A DNA stretch of 11,310 nt from CAKUFA01 sp963627465 (lineage in GTDB: Bacteria > Bacillota > Clostridia > Christensenellales > Aristaeellaceae). The notes below the pieces were generated by a model. It was not told the origin of the DNA. It did no database searches and saw nothing but the letters and a program-made list of their open reading frames with translations. The DNA lies in the NCBI GenBank assembly GCA_963627465.1, contig CAVGBO010000056.1:1-11310 (forward strand). The letters run 5' to 3'. A program made the position numbers and the translations under genes. Positions 1 to 6,858 of this stretch are shown piece by piece (position 1 is the first letter of the stretch; every line of letters begins with the position of its first letter).

Positions 1-41
1 AAAGAACGATGGAAGAGCAGGAAGCAGGTCATCATCCTACT

Positions 42-785
42 TCATTCCATGGCTAATCTCATCGAAAAATCCGCCACCTGCGCCCTTTCATCTTTCCATT
101 GGCTGTTGCTGCGGCGGAACTGCATGGGGGATTGACCGATTTCCTTCTTAAAAACGGTGGAAAAGTAAGCGGCGGTTTGGTAACCGCAGGCCTGAGAAAT
201 ATCTTCAATGGTGCGCTGGGTGGTGCTGAGCAGCAGTTTGGCACGGGTCAGACGCTGATTGCGCACATAATCTCCGAAGGTGCGCCCGGTGACGGTGCTG
301 AAAATTTCGCACAGGTGGCACTTGCTGATGAAGATGGCACTGCTCACCGCCTGCAGGGACAAATCACTGCTCAGGTGGGACTGAATATAGGCGCAGGCGT
401 TGTCGAAATGGGAGCGCTGCAGCTGGTAGGTGCGTGTGGCGGCATAATAATCGGTAATGATTTGATCCCCGGCAGATAATAAATCCTGGGTGTTGTGCAC
501 GGCATGATTGTGCACCCGGTTGCGATAGCAGCATTCTGTCAGGGAAAGATTCAGATGATATTGTAAATAATCATACAGTCCCCGGTTCAGGGAAGTCAGC
601 AGAATAAAGGACTGCTCCGTGTTGGGTGCACCGTAAAGCCGGGTAATGCGGGCTACCTGCTGATGGAAGGCATCCTTTGCTCCTTCGGCACTTTCCGATA
701 TGAAGGCCTCGCAGATGCTGCGCTGATTATAAAACAGATCCCAGTAATCAATGGCGTTTTGTTCCAGACTGATGGGTTCAGCCAT
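42..785 (-). CDS. AraC-family transcriptional regulator
   Basis: A 247-residue protein with a C-terminal AraC/XylS double helix-turn-helix domain (about residues 129-225). The typical elements are visible: the first recognition helix around SLQAVSSAIFISKCHLCEIF, then TFGDYVRNQRL, then IEDISQACGY, then YFSTVFKKEIGQSPMQFRR. The N-terminal 120 residues are helical-looking and are not a cupin-type arabinose-binding domain that I recognise. They hold a Cys-Cys pair (residues 85-86) followed by His92, His94 and His97, possibly a metal or cofactor site (inference). The start at 785 is chosen because GGGAGGAG (797-790) sits just upstream of that ATG; the longer frame begins with TTG at 827 and lacks such a site. 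It is divergent from the nitrogenase-like operon and is the obvious candidate local regulator, activator or repressor unknown. No terminator is visible in the 41 bases after its stop. Confidence 0.93.
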   Translation of the reverse strand: MAEPISLEQNAIDYWDLFYNQRSICEAFISESAEGAKDAFHQQVARITRLYGAPNTEQSFILLTSLNRGLYDYLQYHLNLSLTECCYRNRVHNHAVHNTQDLLSAGDQIITDYYAATRTYQLQRSHFDNACAYIQSHLSSDLSLQAVSSAIFISKCHLCEIFSTVTGRTFGDYVRNQRLTRAKLLLSTTQRTIEDISQACGYQTAAYFSTVFKKEIGQSPMQFRRSNSQWKDERAQVADFSMRLAME

Positions 786-863
786 GTTTCTCCTCCCTTC
801 AAGGGTCGCATAAGCGACCATGTGCAATCCGAAGATTTTGAAACTTCATCCGTAGAAATTGCA

Positions 864-892
864 TTTTCATAAGCAGCCATCCTTGCTATAAT
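864..892 (+). promoter_or_regulatory. Sigma-70 promoter for the nitrogenase-like operon
   Basis: A -35 box TTTTCA (864-869, 4/6 match), a 17-bp spacer, and a perfect -10 box TATAAT (887-892) preceded by TG one base away (884-885), which makes an extended -10. Transcription would start near 899, leaving a leader of about 145 nt before the NifH-like start. The weak -35 with a strong extended -10 would suit activation by an AraC-type protein, but that is inference. Confidence 0.65.
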
Positions 893-920
893 GGCTCCTG
901 CAATGAGATCGTGAGCAGCG

Positions 921-953
921 GTTAGTTATCTCAAACCGTTAGTCACAGCTAAC
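921..953. promoter_or_regulatory. Candidate AraC-type operator: direct repeats plus palindrome
   Basis: GTTAGT occurs at 921-926 and again at 938-943, a 17-bp period; the two 17-base units share about 11 positions by eye. The second copy also forms an inverted repeat, GTTAG (938-942) with CTAAC (949-953). AraC-family dimers typically bind two direct half-sites spaced one to two helical turns apart. The element lies between the two facing transcription starts, so a bound protein could affect both. Binding is inferred; only the repeats are seen. Confidence 0.45.
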
Positions 954-982
954 ATTGTATCCTGTCGGCACGCTTCTGTCAA
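954..982 (-). promoter_or_regulatory. Sigma-70 promoter for the AraC-family gene
   Basis: Read on the minus strand: a perfect -35 TTGACA (982-977), a 17-bp spacer, and a -10 TACAAT (959-954, 5/6). Predicted transcription start near 947, giving a leader of about 160 nt for the regulator. The promoter lies inside the leader of the plus-strand operon, so the two promoters face each other rather than back away from each other. Confidence 0.7.
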
Positions 983-1015
983 GGGCAGCGCAAAAACAAA
1001 TTCCCTTGCCGGCAG
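962..1015 (+). other. Stem-loop in the operon 5' leader
   Basis: CTGTCGGC (962-969) can pair with GCCGGCAG (1008-1015), 8 bp with one G-U. Inside it AAGGG (981-985) can pair with CCCTT (1003-1007), stacking directly on the outer stem on the 3' side. The structure ends 15 bases before the ribosome site (AAAGGAG, 1030-1036). No U-tract follows, so it is not an intrinsic terminator. It does not match a riboswitch class I can recognise. It could influence translation or mRNA stability, or be incidental. Confidence 0.35.
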
Positions 1016-1043
1016 CATGTGATGAGGGGAAAGGAGTTCATTC

Positions 1044-1823
1044 GTGAGGAAGATTGCAATCTATGGCAAAGGTGGCATCGGCAAGTCGACGACGACTTCC
1101 AACCTGTCTGCCGCCTTGGCCAGGAAAGGCTATCGGGTGATGCAAATCGGCTGTGACCCCAAGGCGGACTCCACCAAGGGGCTCATGGGCGGTAAGCGCA
1201 TCCCAACGGTGTTGGAACAGCTGCGGGAAAAGGGTGACGAGCTGAAGCTGACGGACATCGTGTTTGAAGGCTACGGCGGCGTGCTGTGCGTGGAGTCCGG
1301 CGGTCCTACACCTGGCGTAGGCTGCGCAGGGCGAGGCATTATTTCCGCTTTTGAAAAGCTGGCAGAGCTGAAGGCCTTCGAAACTTATCAGCCGGACATC
1401 GTGATTTATGATGTGCTGGGGGACGTGGTCTGCGGCGGATTCGCCATGCCCATTCGGGAAGGCTATGCCCGGGAGGTGTTTATTGTATCCTCCGGCGAGA
1501 TGATGGCGCTCTATGCGGCCAACAATATCGCTCAGGCCATTCGCAACTTCGGCAAGCGGGGCTACGCTCGGCTGTGCGGCATTATCCTCAATGCCCGGAA
1601 TATTGCGGATGAAAAGGAAATTGTGCAGAAGGCTGCTGATGAAATCGGCACCCAGGTGGTGGCTTATGTACCCCGCAGCGGCGATATTCAGAAGGCGGAA
1701 GCCGGCGGCGGCACGGTGTTTGAATGTCTGGACGTTTCCCCCATGCACGCTGTGTACAATGATTTGGCCGACCGTGTGTTGACCATGACCCAGGATGAGA
1801 AAGGAGCTCAGGAAGTATGTTGA
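1044..1823 (+). CDS. NifH-like ATP-dependent iron protein (reductase component)
   Basis: A 259-residue member of the NifH/BchL/CfbC family, an ATP-hydrolysing homodimer that passes electrons from its bridging [4Fe-4S] cluster to a partner reductase. Visible motifs: P-loop GKGGIGKST (residues 8-16), CDPKADST (37-44), cluster ligand Cys94 in VGCAGRG, and switch II DVLGD (123-127) followed by the second ligand Cys130 in VVCGGFAMP. Arg97 matches the arginine that is ADP-ribosylated in nitrogenase NifH. It is shorter than typical NifH (about 275-295) because the C-terminal tail is short, as in group IV proteins. The GTG start at 1044 is supported by AAAGGAG (1030-1036). It is the first gene of the operon and overlaps the next by 7 bases. 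No nifB, nifE or nifN lies nearby, so nitrogen fixation is not indicated. Its partner is presumably the D/K-like pair downstream. Confidence 0.93.
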   Translation: MRKIAIYGKGGIGKSTTTSNLSAALARKGYRVMQIGCDPKADSTKGLMGGKRIPTVLEQLREKGDELKLTDIVFEGYGGVLCVESGGPTPGVGCAGRGIISAFEKLAELKAFETYQPDIVIYDVLGDVVCGGFAMPIREGYAREVFIVSSGEMMALYAANNIAQAIRNFGKRGYARLCGIILNARNIADEKEIVQKAADEIGTQVVAYVPRSGDIQKAEAGGGTVFECLDVSPMHAVYNDLADRVLTMTQDEKGAQEVC

Positions 1824-3697
1824 AAAAGTTGGTTGCGGTGATCCTCTCGGTTGCCATGATGCTCTCCCTTACTGCCTTTGCAGGGGCAGAGGAAACGGCG
1901 GACGGCGGCATGGTGCTTTATTATCCCAGCTACTTGCAGGAAAGCGAAGGGGAGACCCTGACCCTGGCCAAGAAGCCGGAACGCATCGTGTGCCTGTCCA
2001 ATGCAGCACTGCAGATTCTGGTGCGCTGCGACATTCACCCTGTGGCAGTGACCACGCCTGCCAGCTCTGTTGAATATCCTGACTGGGTGCTGGAACTTCC
2101 TACGATTTCTACCGGCATGAGCAGCCTGGACATTGAATCCGTGCTGGCTTATGAGCCGGATCTGGTTATTGTCGGCAGCTACCAGAAGGAAACCTACGGC
2201 CAGCAGTTTGCTGATGCCGGCGTGAATGTGTACTACACCAGCGAAGGCCCTTCCATTGCGTACAATGAAGCCAAGGAAGAAGCTTTGACCTTGGCCAAGT
2301 CCTTCGGCACGGAAGAGCTTGTGAATGAAATCGCTGCTGAGTTCGCCGCTGTGGAGGAGCGTGCTGCCAACTACTGCGCAACCCACAGCACCAAGACCAT
2401 GATGATCTTCTTCCACACCCCCGGCACCTATCAGCAGACTTCTCAGGGCTATCTGGGCAGCATGCTGGCACTCCTTCCCTTCGAAAACCTGTCTGACTCT
2501 CTGGTAGATCCCGCCAGCCGCACGGTGACCATGGATACGGAAACGGCACTTACCGCCAACCCTGAAGTGATCTTCGCCATTTCTCCCACGGCGCCTACGG
2601 CAGATGTAATCGAGGGTGTGTACAAGGAAACCTTCGCTGAGAATCCTGACCTGTGGAATCAGCTGGATGCCGTCAAGAACGATAACATCATCTATCTCTC
2701 CAGTGAATATGTGACCTCCAAGGGCATTCAGATTGTGAACAGCCTGAACAAATTGATCGACCTGCTTGAAGAGCGCTTCCCCGCAGATACTGCGGCGGAA
2801 GCCTCTTCCGTAGAAGGGGTTACCATTCAGTATCCTGCCAACATGCAGGAGAAGGGCTATACCGAGGCTGTGACCCTGGCAAGCCGTCCTGAAAAGGTGG
2901 TTTGCATGTCTACCACCCCGGTGCTGACCCTGTACGAACTGGGCGTTAACATGATTGCCGTGCCCTCCAGCTCCGTGGTCACCTGGCCGGAAGATTTGTC
3001 TGCCAAGGCGCAACTGCTGTCCATGGGTCATGGCACTACTTTTGATATTGAAACGGTGGTGGCCATGGAGCCTGATCTGGTGCTGCTGGGCTATACATCT
3101 GCCGACACCTACGGTGCACAGCTGACGGAAGCGGGCATCCCCGTGTATTATGTGGATGCCGGTCACACCGTGTCTTATGATTCCATCAAGAGCCAGACGG
3201 AAGTGCTGATCGATGCTTTCGGCAAGGACAGCGAGGCAGGCAAGGCCATTCTGCAGCGGTTCGATGATTTGGAAAGCAAGCTGGCAGCCACCAAGGAACA
3301 GCTGGCCGGCAAGACGGTGATGATTCTTCAGTCTGCACCCCCTACTCACTATATTCAGACCAACGGCGGCACCCTCGGTTCCATGGCGGAGATGATCGGC
3401 CTGACCAACGTGTATACCAACGATGCTTCCTCCATGGTGGAGCTGGATATGGAATCCGCCCTGGGCTATGATCCTGATCTGGTGCTGTGCGTAGGCATGA
3501 GCAAGACCGGCGAAGAGCATCAGCAGCTGATGGAGGCTGACTATGCCAACAATCCTGAATATTGGAACAGCATCCGCGCCTTCGCCAATGGGGATGTGAT
3601 GTATCTGCCTGTGACCTATGTTTCCAGTGCCGGCATTAACGTGATTGACAACATCAGCAATCTGGCTGATCTGGTATTGGCGCACTTCGCTGAGTAA
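1817..3697 (+). CDS. Tandem-domain ABC substrate-binding protein (FecB/BtuF type)
   Basis: A 626-residue exported protein. A signal peptide is clear: LKK, a hydrophobic core to about residue 20, then AFAGAEE, with a likely cut near residues 22-24. The mature part is two copies of the FecB/BtuF-type (Peripla_BP_2) fold, about residues 28-325 and 332-626. Each copy has a YP.x.Q opening, a RPEKVVC/KPERIVC strand, a DIE(S/T)V motif, (Y/M)EPDLV, TYG.Q and a late YLS/YLP-(x)YV segment, so the internal duplication is plain. Family members capture Fe-siderophores, heme or corrinoids for FecCD-type permeases; the ligand here is unknown. There is no lipobox Cys after the signal peptide, which is odd for a monoderm. 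The start overlaps the NifH-like stop by 7 bases, implying translational coupling, and the permease follows after 11 bases. Confidence 0.92.
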   Translation: MLKKLVAVILSVAMMLSLTAFAGAEETADGGMVLYYPSYLQESEGETLTLAKKPERIVCLSNAALQILVRCDIHPVAVTTPASSVEYPDWVLELPTISTGMSSLDIESVLAYEPDLVIVGSYQKETYGQQFADAGVNVYYTSEGPSIAYNEAKEEALTLAKSFGTEELVNEIAAEFAAVEERAANYCATHSTKTMMIFFHTPGTYQQTSQGYLGSMLALLPFENLSDSLVDPASRTVTMDTETALTANPEVIFAISPTAPTADVIEGVYKETFAENPDLWNQLDAVKNDNIIYLSSEYVTSKGIQIVNSLNKLIDLLEERFPADTAAEASSVEGVTIQYPANMQEKGYTEAVTLASRPEKVVCMSTTPVLTLYELGVNMIAVPSSSVVTWPEDLSAKAQLLSMGHGTTFDIETVVAMEPDLVLLGYTSADTYGAQLTEAGIPVYYVDAGHTVSYDSIKSQTEVLIDAFGKDSEAGKAILQRFDDLESKLAATKEQLAGKTVMILQSAPPTHYIQTNGGTLGSMAEMIGLTNVYTNDASSMVELDMESALGYDPDLVLCVGMSKTGEEHQQLMEADYANNPEYWNSIRAFANGDVMYLPVTYVSSAGINVIDNISNLADLVLAHFAE

Positions 3698-3708
3698 GAG
3701 GAGTAACC

Positions 3709-4728
3709 ATGAAGAAAAAGTCCACCAAACGGCAGGTCAGTGCCCTTCGCGTGGGAACGGTTTGGCTGATTCTGCTGATTCTCCTGGCCGTGTTGTCTGT
3801 GGTGGCAGTCGCAGTAGGCAGTGCAGGATATAGCGTTGGCGAAATCCTGCACGCCATCTTTTCCGGAGAAGACAGTACCATCAAAGTGATTGTTGTCAAC
3901 CTGCGCCTGCCTCGGCTTCTGCTGGCCATTATGATCGGCGCCTCTCTGTCCGCCTCCGGGGCACTGCTGCAGTCCGTCATGCGCAATCCTTTGGCGGATC
4001 CCGGCACCATTGGCGTGTCCGCCGGTGCAGGCACGGCGGCAACCACCATTCTGCTCCTGTTTCCCAGCCTGACCAACACAGTGCCTCTGTTTGCTTTCGG
4101 CGGTGCTGCCCTTGCCTGCGGCTTGATTTATTCCCTTGCATGGAAGGGCGGCATTGACCCGGTGCGGATTATCCTCTCCGGCGTGGCCATTAACTCCGTG
4201 CTGTCTGCTTATAACTCCCTGCTGCAACTGCTGTATTCCGACAGCCTGCAAGGGGTACTGGCCTTTATGAATGGCAGCCTGTCCGGTCGCTCCTGGTCAC
4301 AGGTGCGGATTCTGGCAGTGTATGCGGGCATTGGGCTGGTGCTGTCCTTCATGTGCATCAAGAGTGCCAACACCCTTCAATTGGGGGATGAAATGGCCAA
4401 GTCCCTTGGCGTGAAGGTGAATGCCAGCCGCCTGTTCCTGTCCGCTGTTTCGGCCTTTCTGGCAGCGGCAACCGTTTCTGTGGCAGGCATGATCGGCTTT
4501 GTGGGTCTGGTTGTGCCGCACATTGCCCGGCTGTTGGTGGGATCGGACTACAAGGCCATGCTGCCCACCAGTGTATTGCTTGGGGCGGTGGTGCTGCTGG
4601 CAGCGGATACCATCGGCCGTACCATTGTACCCGGAATGGAAATTCCCGTGGGCATTGTCATGTCCGTTACGGGTGGTCCGTTCTTCCTCTACATGCTGAG
4701 AAAGAAGGGAAAGGTCAGTGGAAATTAA
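3709..4728 (+). CDS. FecCD-family ABC transporter permease
   Basis: A 339-residue polytopic membrane protein of the FecCD/BtuC family, which forms the homodimeric channel of type II ABC importers for iron-siderophores, heme or vitamin B12. The sequence shows a basic N-terminus, a first membrane helix at about residues 12-36, the family signature around GALLQSVMRNPLADPGTIGV and then SAGAGTAA, and the late segment GMIGFVGLVVPHIARLLVG that precedes the coupling helix to the ATPase. Length and hydrophobic pattern fit the usual 9-10 helices. A good ribosome site (AGAGGAG) lies just before the ATG. It ends 11 bases inside the start of the ATPase gene, so the three transport genes are translated as a unit. 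Substrate specificity cannot be read from the permease. Confidence 0.94.
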   Translation: MKKKSTKRQVSALRVGTVWLILLILLAVLSVVAVAVGSAGYSVGEILHAIFSGEDSTIKVIVVNLRLPRLLLAIMIGASLSASGALLQSVMRNPLADPGTIGVSAGAGTAATTILLLFPSLTNTVPLFAFGGAALACGLIYSLAWKGGIDPVRIILSGVAINSVLSAYNSLLQLLYSDSLQGVLAFMNGSLSGRSWSQVRILAVYAGIGLVLSFMCIKSANTLQLGDEMAKSLGVKVNASRLFLSAVSAFLAAATVSVAGMIGFVGLVVPHIARLLVGSDYKAMLPTSVLLGAVVLLAADTIGRTIVPGMEIPVGIVMSVTGGPFFLYMLRKKGKVSGN

Positions 4729-5497
4729 AGCACAGAATATCGAAATCGCCTATGGGGATTATCTGGCGGTGAAGAACATGGACATCCGGGTAGAAAAGGG
4801 GAAGATTACCACCATTATCGGCCCCAACGGATCCGGCAAGTCCACCGTGCTGAAGGGATTGACACGGCTGCTGAATTACCGCAAGGGTTCCGTGTATCTG
4901 GACGCACGGAACCTGAAGGAGTTTTCCGCCAAGGAACTGGCGCAGCACATCGGCGTTCTGCCCCAGATGCATTCCGCCCCGCCGGACTTTCAGGTGAAGG
5001 AGCTGGTCAGCTACGGTCGTATGCCCTACCAGAAATGGTATGAACGCTGCAACGAAGAGGATCAGCGAATCATCGACTGGGCCATGCAGGCCACCGGTGT
5101 GTGGGATCTGCGGGAGAAGTCCATCAATGAATGCTCCGGCGGGGAAAGCCAGCGTGTGTGGATCGCCACCGTGCTGACCCAGCAGCCGGAAATCCTCTTC
5201 CTGGATGAGCCCACCACCTATCTGGACATTTCCCATCAGCAGGAAATGATGCGTCTGGTGAAAAAACTGAACCGGGAAAGCGGTATCGGCGTGGTCATGG
5301 TGCTCCATGACTTGAGTCATGCCATGGAGGTCAGCGACTGGGTTGTGGTCATCAAAAACGGCAAGAAGTACGATGAAGGCAAGCCGGAAGATGTGATTAA
5401 CCCTCGCATGATGCGGGAAGTGTATGATGTGGATTGCGACATCATCAACATTCCGGGGCGAGAGAAGCCTCTCATTGCCTATCGGGAAATCTCCTGA
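4718..5497 (+). CDS. FecE/BtuD-type ABC transporter ATPase
   Basis: A 259-residue ABC ATPase that would power the upstream permease. Walker A is GPNGSGKST (residues 35-43), the Q-loop Gln83, the signature SGGES (140-144), Walker B ILFLDE (159-164) with the D-loop at TTYLD, and the switch His197 in VLHD. All catalytic residues are present. The signature reads CSGGES instead of the common LSGGQQ/LSGGER, a mild deviation. The GTG start at 4718 overlaps the permease stop by 11 bases; AAGGGAAAGG upstream can serve as the ribosome site. Its neighbours make it part of a complete SBP-permease-ATPase importer placed between the H-like and D-like genes. Confidence 0.95.
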   Translation: MEIKAQNIEIAYGDYLAVKNMDIRVEKGKITTIIGPNGSGKSTVLKGLTRLLNYRKGSVYLDARNLKEFSAKELAQHIGVLPQMHSAPPDFQVKELVSYGRMPYQKWYERCNEEDQRIIDWAMQATGVWDLREKSINECSGGESQRVWIATVLTQQPEILFLDEPTTYLDISHQQEMMRLVKKLNRESGIGVVMVLHDLSHAMEVSDWVVVIKNGKKYDEGKPEDVINPRMMREVYDVDCDIINIPGREKPLIAYREIS

Positions 5498-5513
5498 TTG
5501 GATACAAGATACA

Positions 5514-5535
5514 TGGCAGGGAAACCATCCTGCCA
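5514..5535 (+). repeat. Intra-operon hairpin between transporter and D-like gene
   Basis: A perfect 7-bp inverted repeat, TGGCAGG (5514-5520) and CCTGCCA (5529-5535), with an 8-base loop. It sits in the largest gap of the operon (5498-5562), 27 bases before the D-like start. No U-run follows, so it is not a terminator. Possible roles are mRNA processing or stabilisation of the downstream D-K-flavodoxin segment. Confidence 0.45.
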
Positions 5536-5562
5536 AACAGCATGAAAGGAACACATGCCAAC

Positions 5563-6858
5563 ATGAACGGAAAAGAACTGATCGAGCGAATGGTGCCCCT
5601 CAGTCAAGTAGAGAGCATGAAGCAGGTTGCGCCCCTGACGAATGCCATGTTCCCCGGAACCCACTGCCCCCTGATGGGTGCAGCCATGGCAGTTCGAGGA
5701 ATCAAGAACAGCCTGATTATGATCATCGGCACAGACGAATGCGCCTATTACACCAAGCACATGACCATTCACTCTGAGGACTTTGGCGGCCTTGGGGGAC
5801 GGTGCGTGTCTGTGGTGCTGGACGGTCACGACGTAACCTTCGGCTGTGTCAAAAAGGTGGAGGCTGCCTTTGCCGAGGTAATGGAAGAATACAAGCCTCA
5901 GGCCGTCTTCCTGGTGACCACCTGCGTGGTGGAAATCATCGGCGACGACATGGATGCGGCTGCCGATGCCCTGACGCAAAAGTATAACATTCCTGTTATG
6001 GCGGTGCATACGGAGCATTTCAAGTGTGAAAATCATCTGCCGGGTTTGGAGCGTACCATCACGGCTTGCTTCTCGCTCATGGAGAAGCGTCCCTGCGATG
6101 GTAGGGTGAACCTGCTGGGTCAGCGGATGGGCAGCTTTGCGGATACGGAGCTGAGCCATGTGCTGCAAAATGCCGGGGTGAAGATCGGTTTGCAGCTGCC
6201 CTGCGGCTGCACCGTGGATGACATTCGGGAAGGCGCCGCCGCTAAGGCTAACATTGTGGTGAACGAGATTGCTCTTCCTTTGGCCAAGAAAATGGAAGAG
6301 GAATTCGGCATTCCTTACGTGTTCTTCGACCGCTTTGCCGAACCTGAAAAGATTGCGGCATGCTATCAGAAACTGTTCGCCGCATTGGAGATGCCCCTGC
6401 CGGAGGAGCTTCAGGCATTGGAAGCCAAGGCTGTGGCGGCAAAGCAGGAAGCGGCGAAGGAGCTGGAAGGTGTTACCTATATCTACGGCAATACCCCGTT
6501 CCGTACCTTCGAGCTGAATCGCTTCATGGTAAGTCTAGGCATGGTGCCGCAGATTATCCAGACCTCTGCTATTACAGCGGCAGATGCAGAGGACAAGGCA
6601 GCCATTCTGGAAAAGTGCGATCCCTATATCACCAAAACCGCCAACATTGCACCGCTGCAATACGTGTATGATGAGCTGCATCCTATGCTGTACCTTGGTC
6701 ATGAGTACGCCAACCGGCTGCGGCAAAAGGGCATTGCCATGGTGCGCACGGACGGTGCCAACAGCCTGCTGGGCTTTGAAGTCACCGGCTTTGCAGTGAA
6801 AGCACTCTTAACAGCGGCACGGGAATGCCGTGAAATCAGAAAAGGAGGCGAGGCGTAA
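5563..6858 (+). CDS. NifD-like subunit of a nitrogenase-type reductase (group IV-like)
   Basis: A 431-residue nitrogenase component 1 type protein. The three N-terminal cluster cysteines of NifD/BchN are present and correctly spaced: Cys35 (GTHCPLMGA), Cys60 (GTDECAYYT) and Cys121 (TTCVVEIIGDD, like NifD's TxCxxxxIGDD). The family segment MEEEFGIPY (244-252) is also clear. The FeMo-cofactor ligands are missing: the position of Azotobacter NifD Cys275 aligns by eye with Val233, and the His442 region reads VRTDGANS, with no His. It therefore probably carries a [4Fe-4S] cluster and an open substrate pocket, as in the protochlorophyllide reductase and CfbD families. Extra cysteines include C95, C155 and a CxC at 214-216. 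The start at 5563 is chosen because AAAGGA (5545-5550) lies upstream and homology begins there; the open frame reaches back to 5434 inside the ATPase gene. It shares TAATG with the next gene. Confidence 0.9.
   Translation: MNGKELIERMVPLSQVESMKQVAPLTNAMFPGTHCPLMGAAMAVRGIKNSLIMIIGTDECAYYTKHMTIHSEDFGGLGGRCVSVVLDGHDVTFGCVKKVEAAFAEVMEEYKPQAVFLVTTCVVEIIGDDMDAAADALTQKYNIPVMAVHTEHFKCENHLPGLERTITACFSLMEKRPCDGRVNLLGQRMGSFADTELSHVLQNAGVKIGLQLPCGCTVDDIREGAAAKANIVVNEIALPLAKKMEEEFGIPYVFFDRFAEPEKIAACYQKLFAALEMPLPEELQALEAKAVAAKQEAAKELEGVTYIYGNTPFRTFELNRFMVSLGMVPQIIQTSAITAADAEDKAAILEKCDPYITKTANIAPLQYVYDELHPMLYLGHEYANRLRQKGIAMVRTDGANSLLGFEVTGFAVKALLTAARECREIRKGGEA

Noticed and set aside
786..1043. Cobalamin riboswitch or Fur box upstream of the operon
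   Set aside because: I looked because of the transporter family, but saw no B12-box-like GCCACTG and no A/T-rich Fur-type palindrome.
1808..3685. Long minus-strand open frame of 625 codons opposite the substrate-binding gene
   Set aside because: Its translation is His/Gln/Gly-rich with no domain or ribosome site. The plus strand has a signal peptide and two recognisable domains, so this is an antisense shadow.
5434..5562. Longer N-terminus for the NifD-like protein
   Set aside because: The extension lies inside the ATPase gene, has no ribosome site and no family similarity; AAAGGA precedes the ATG at 5563.
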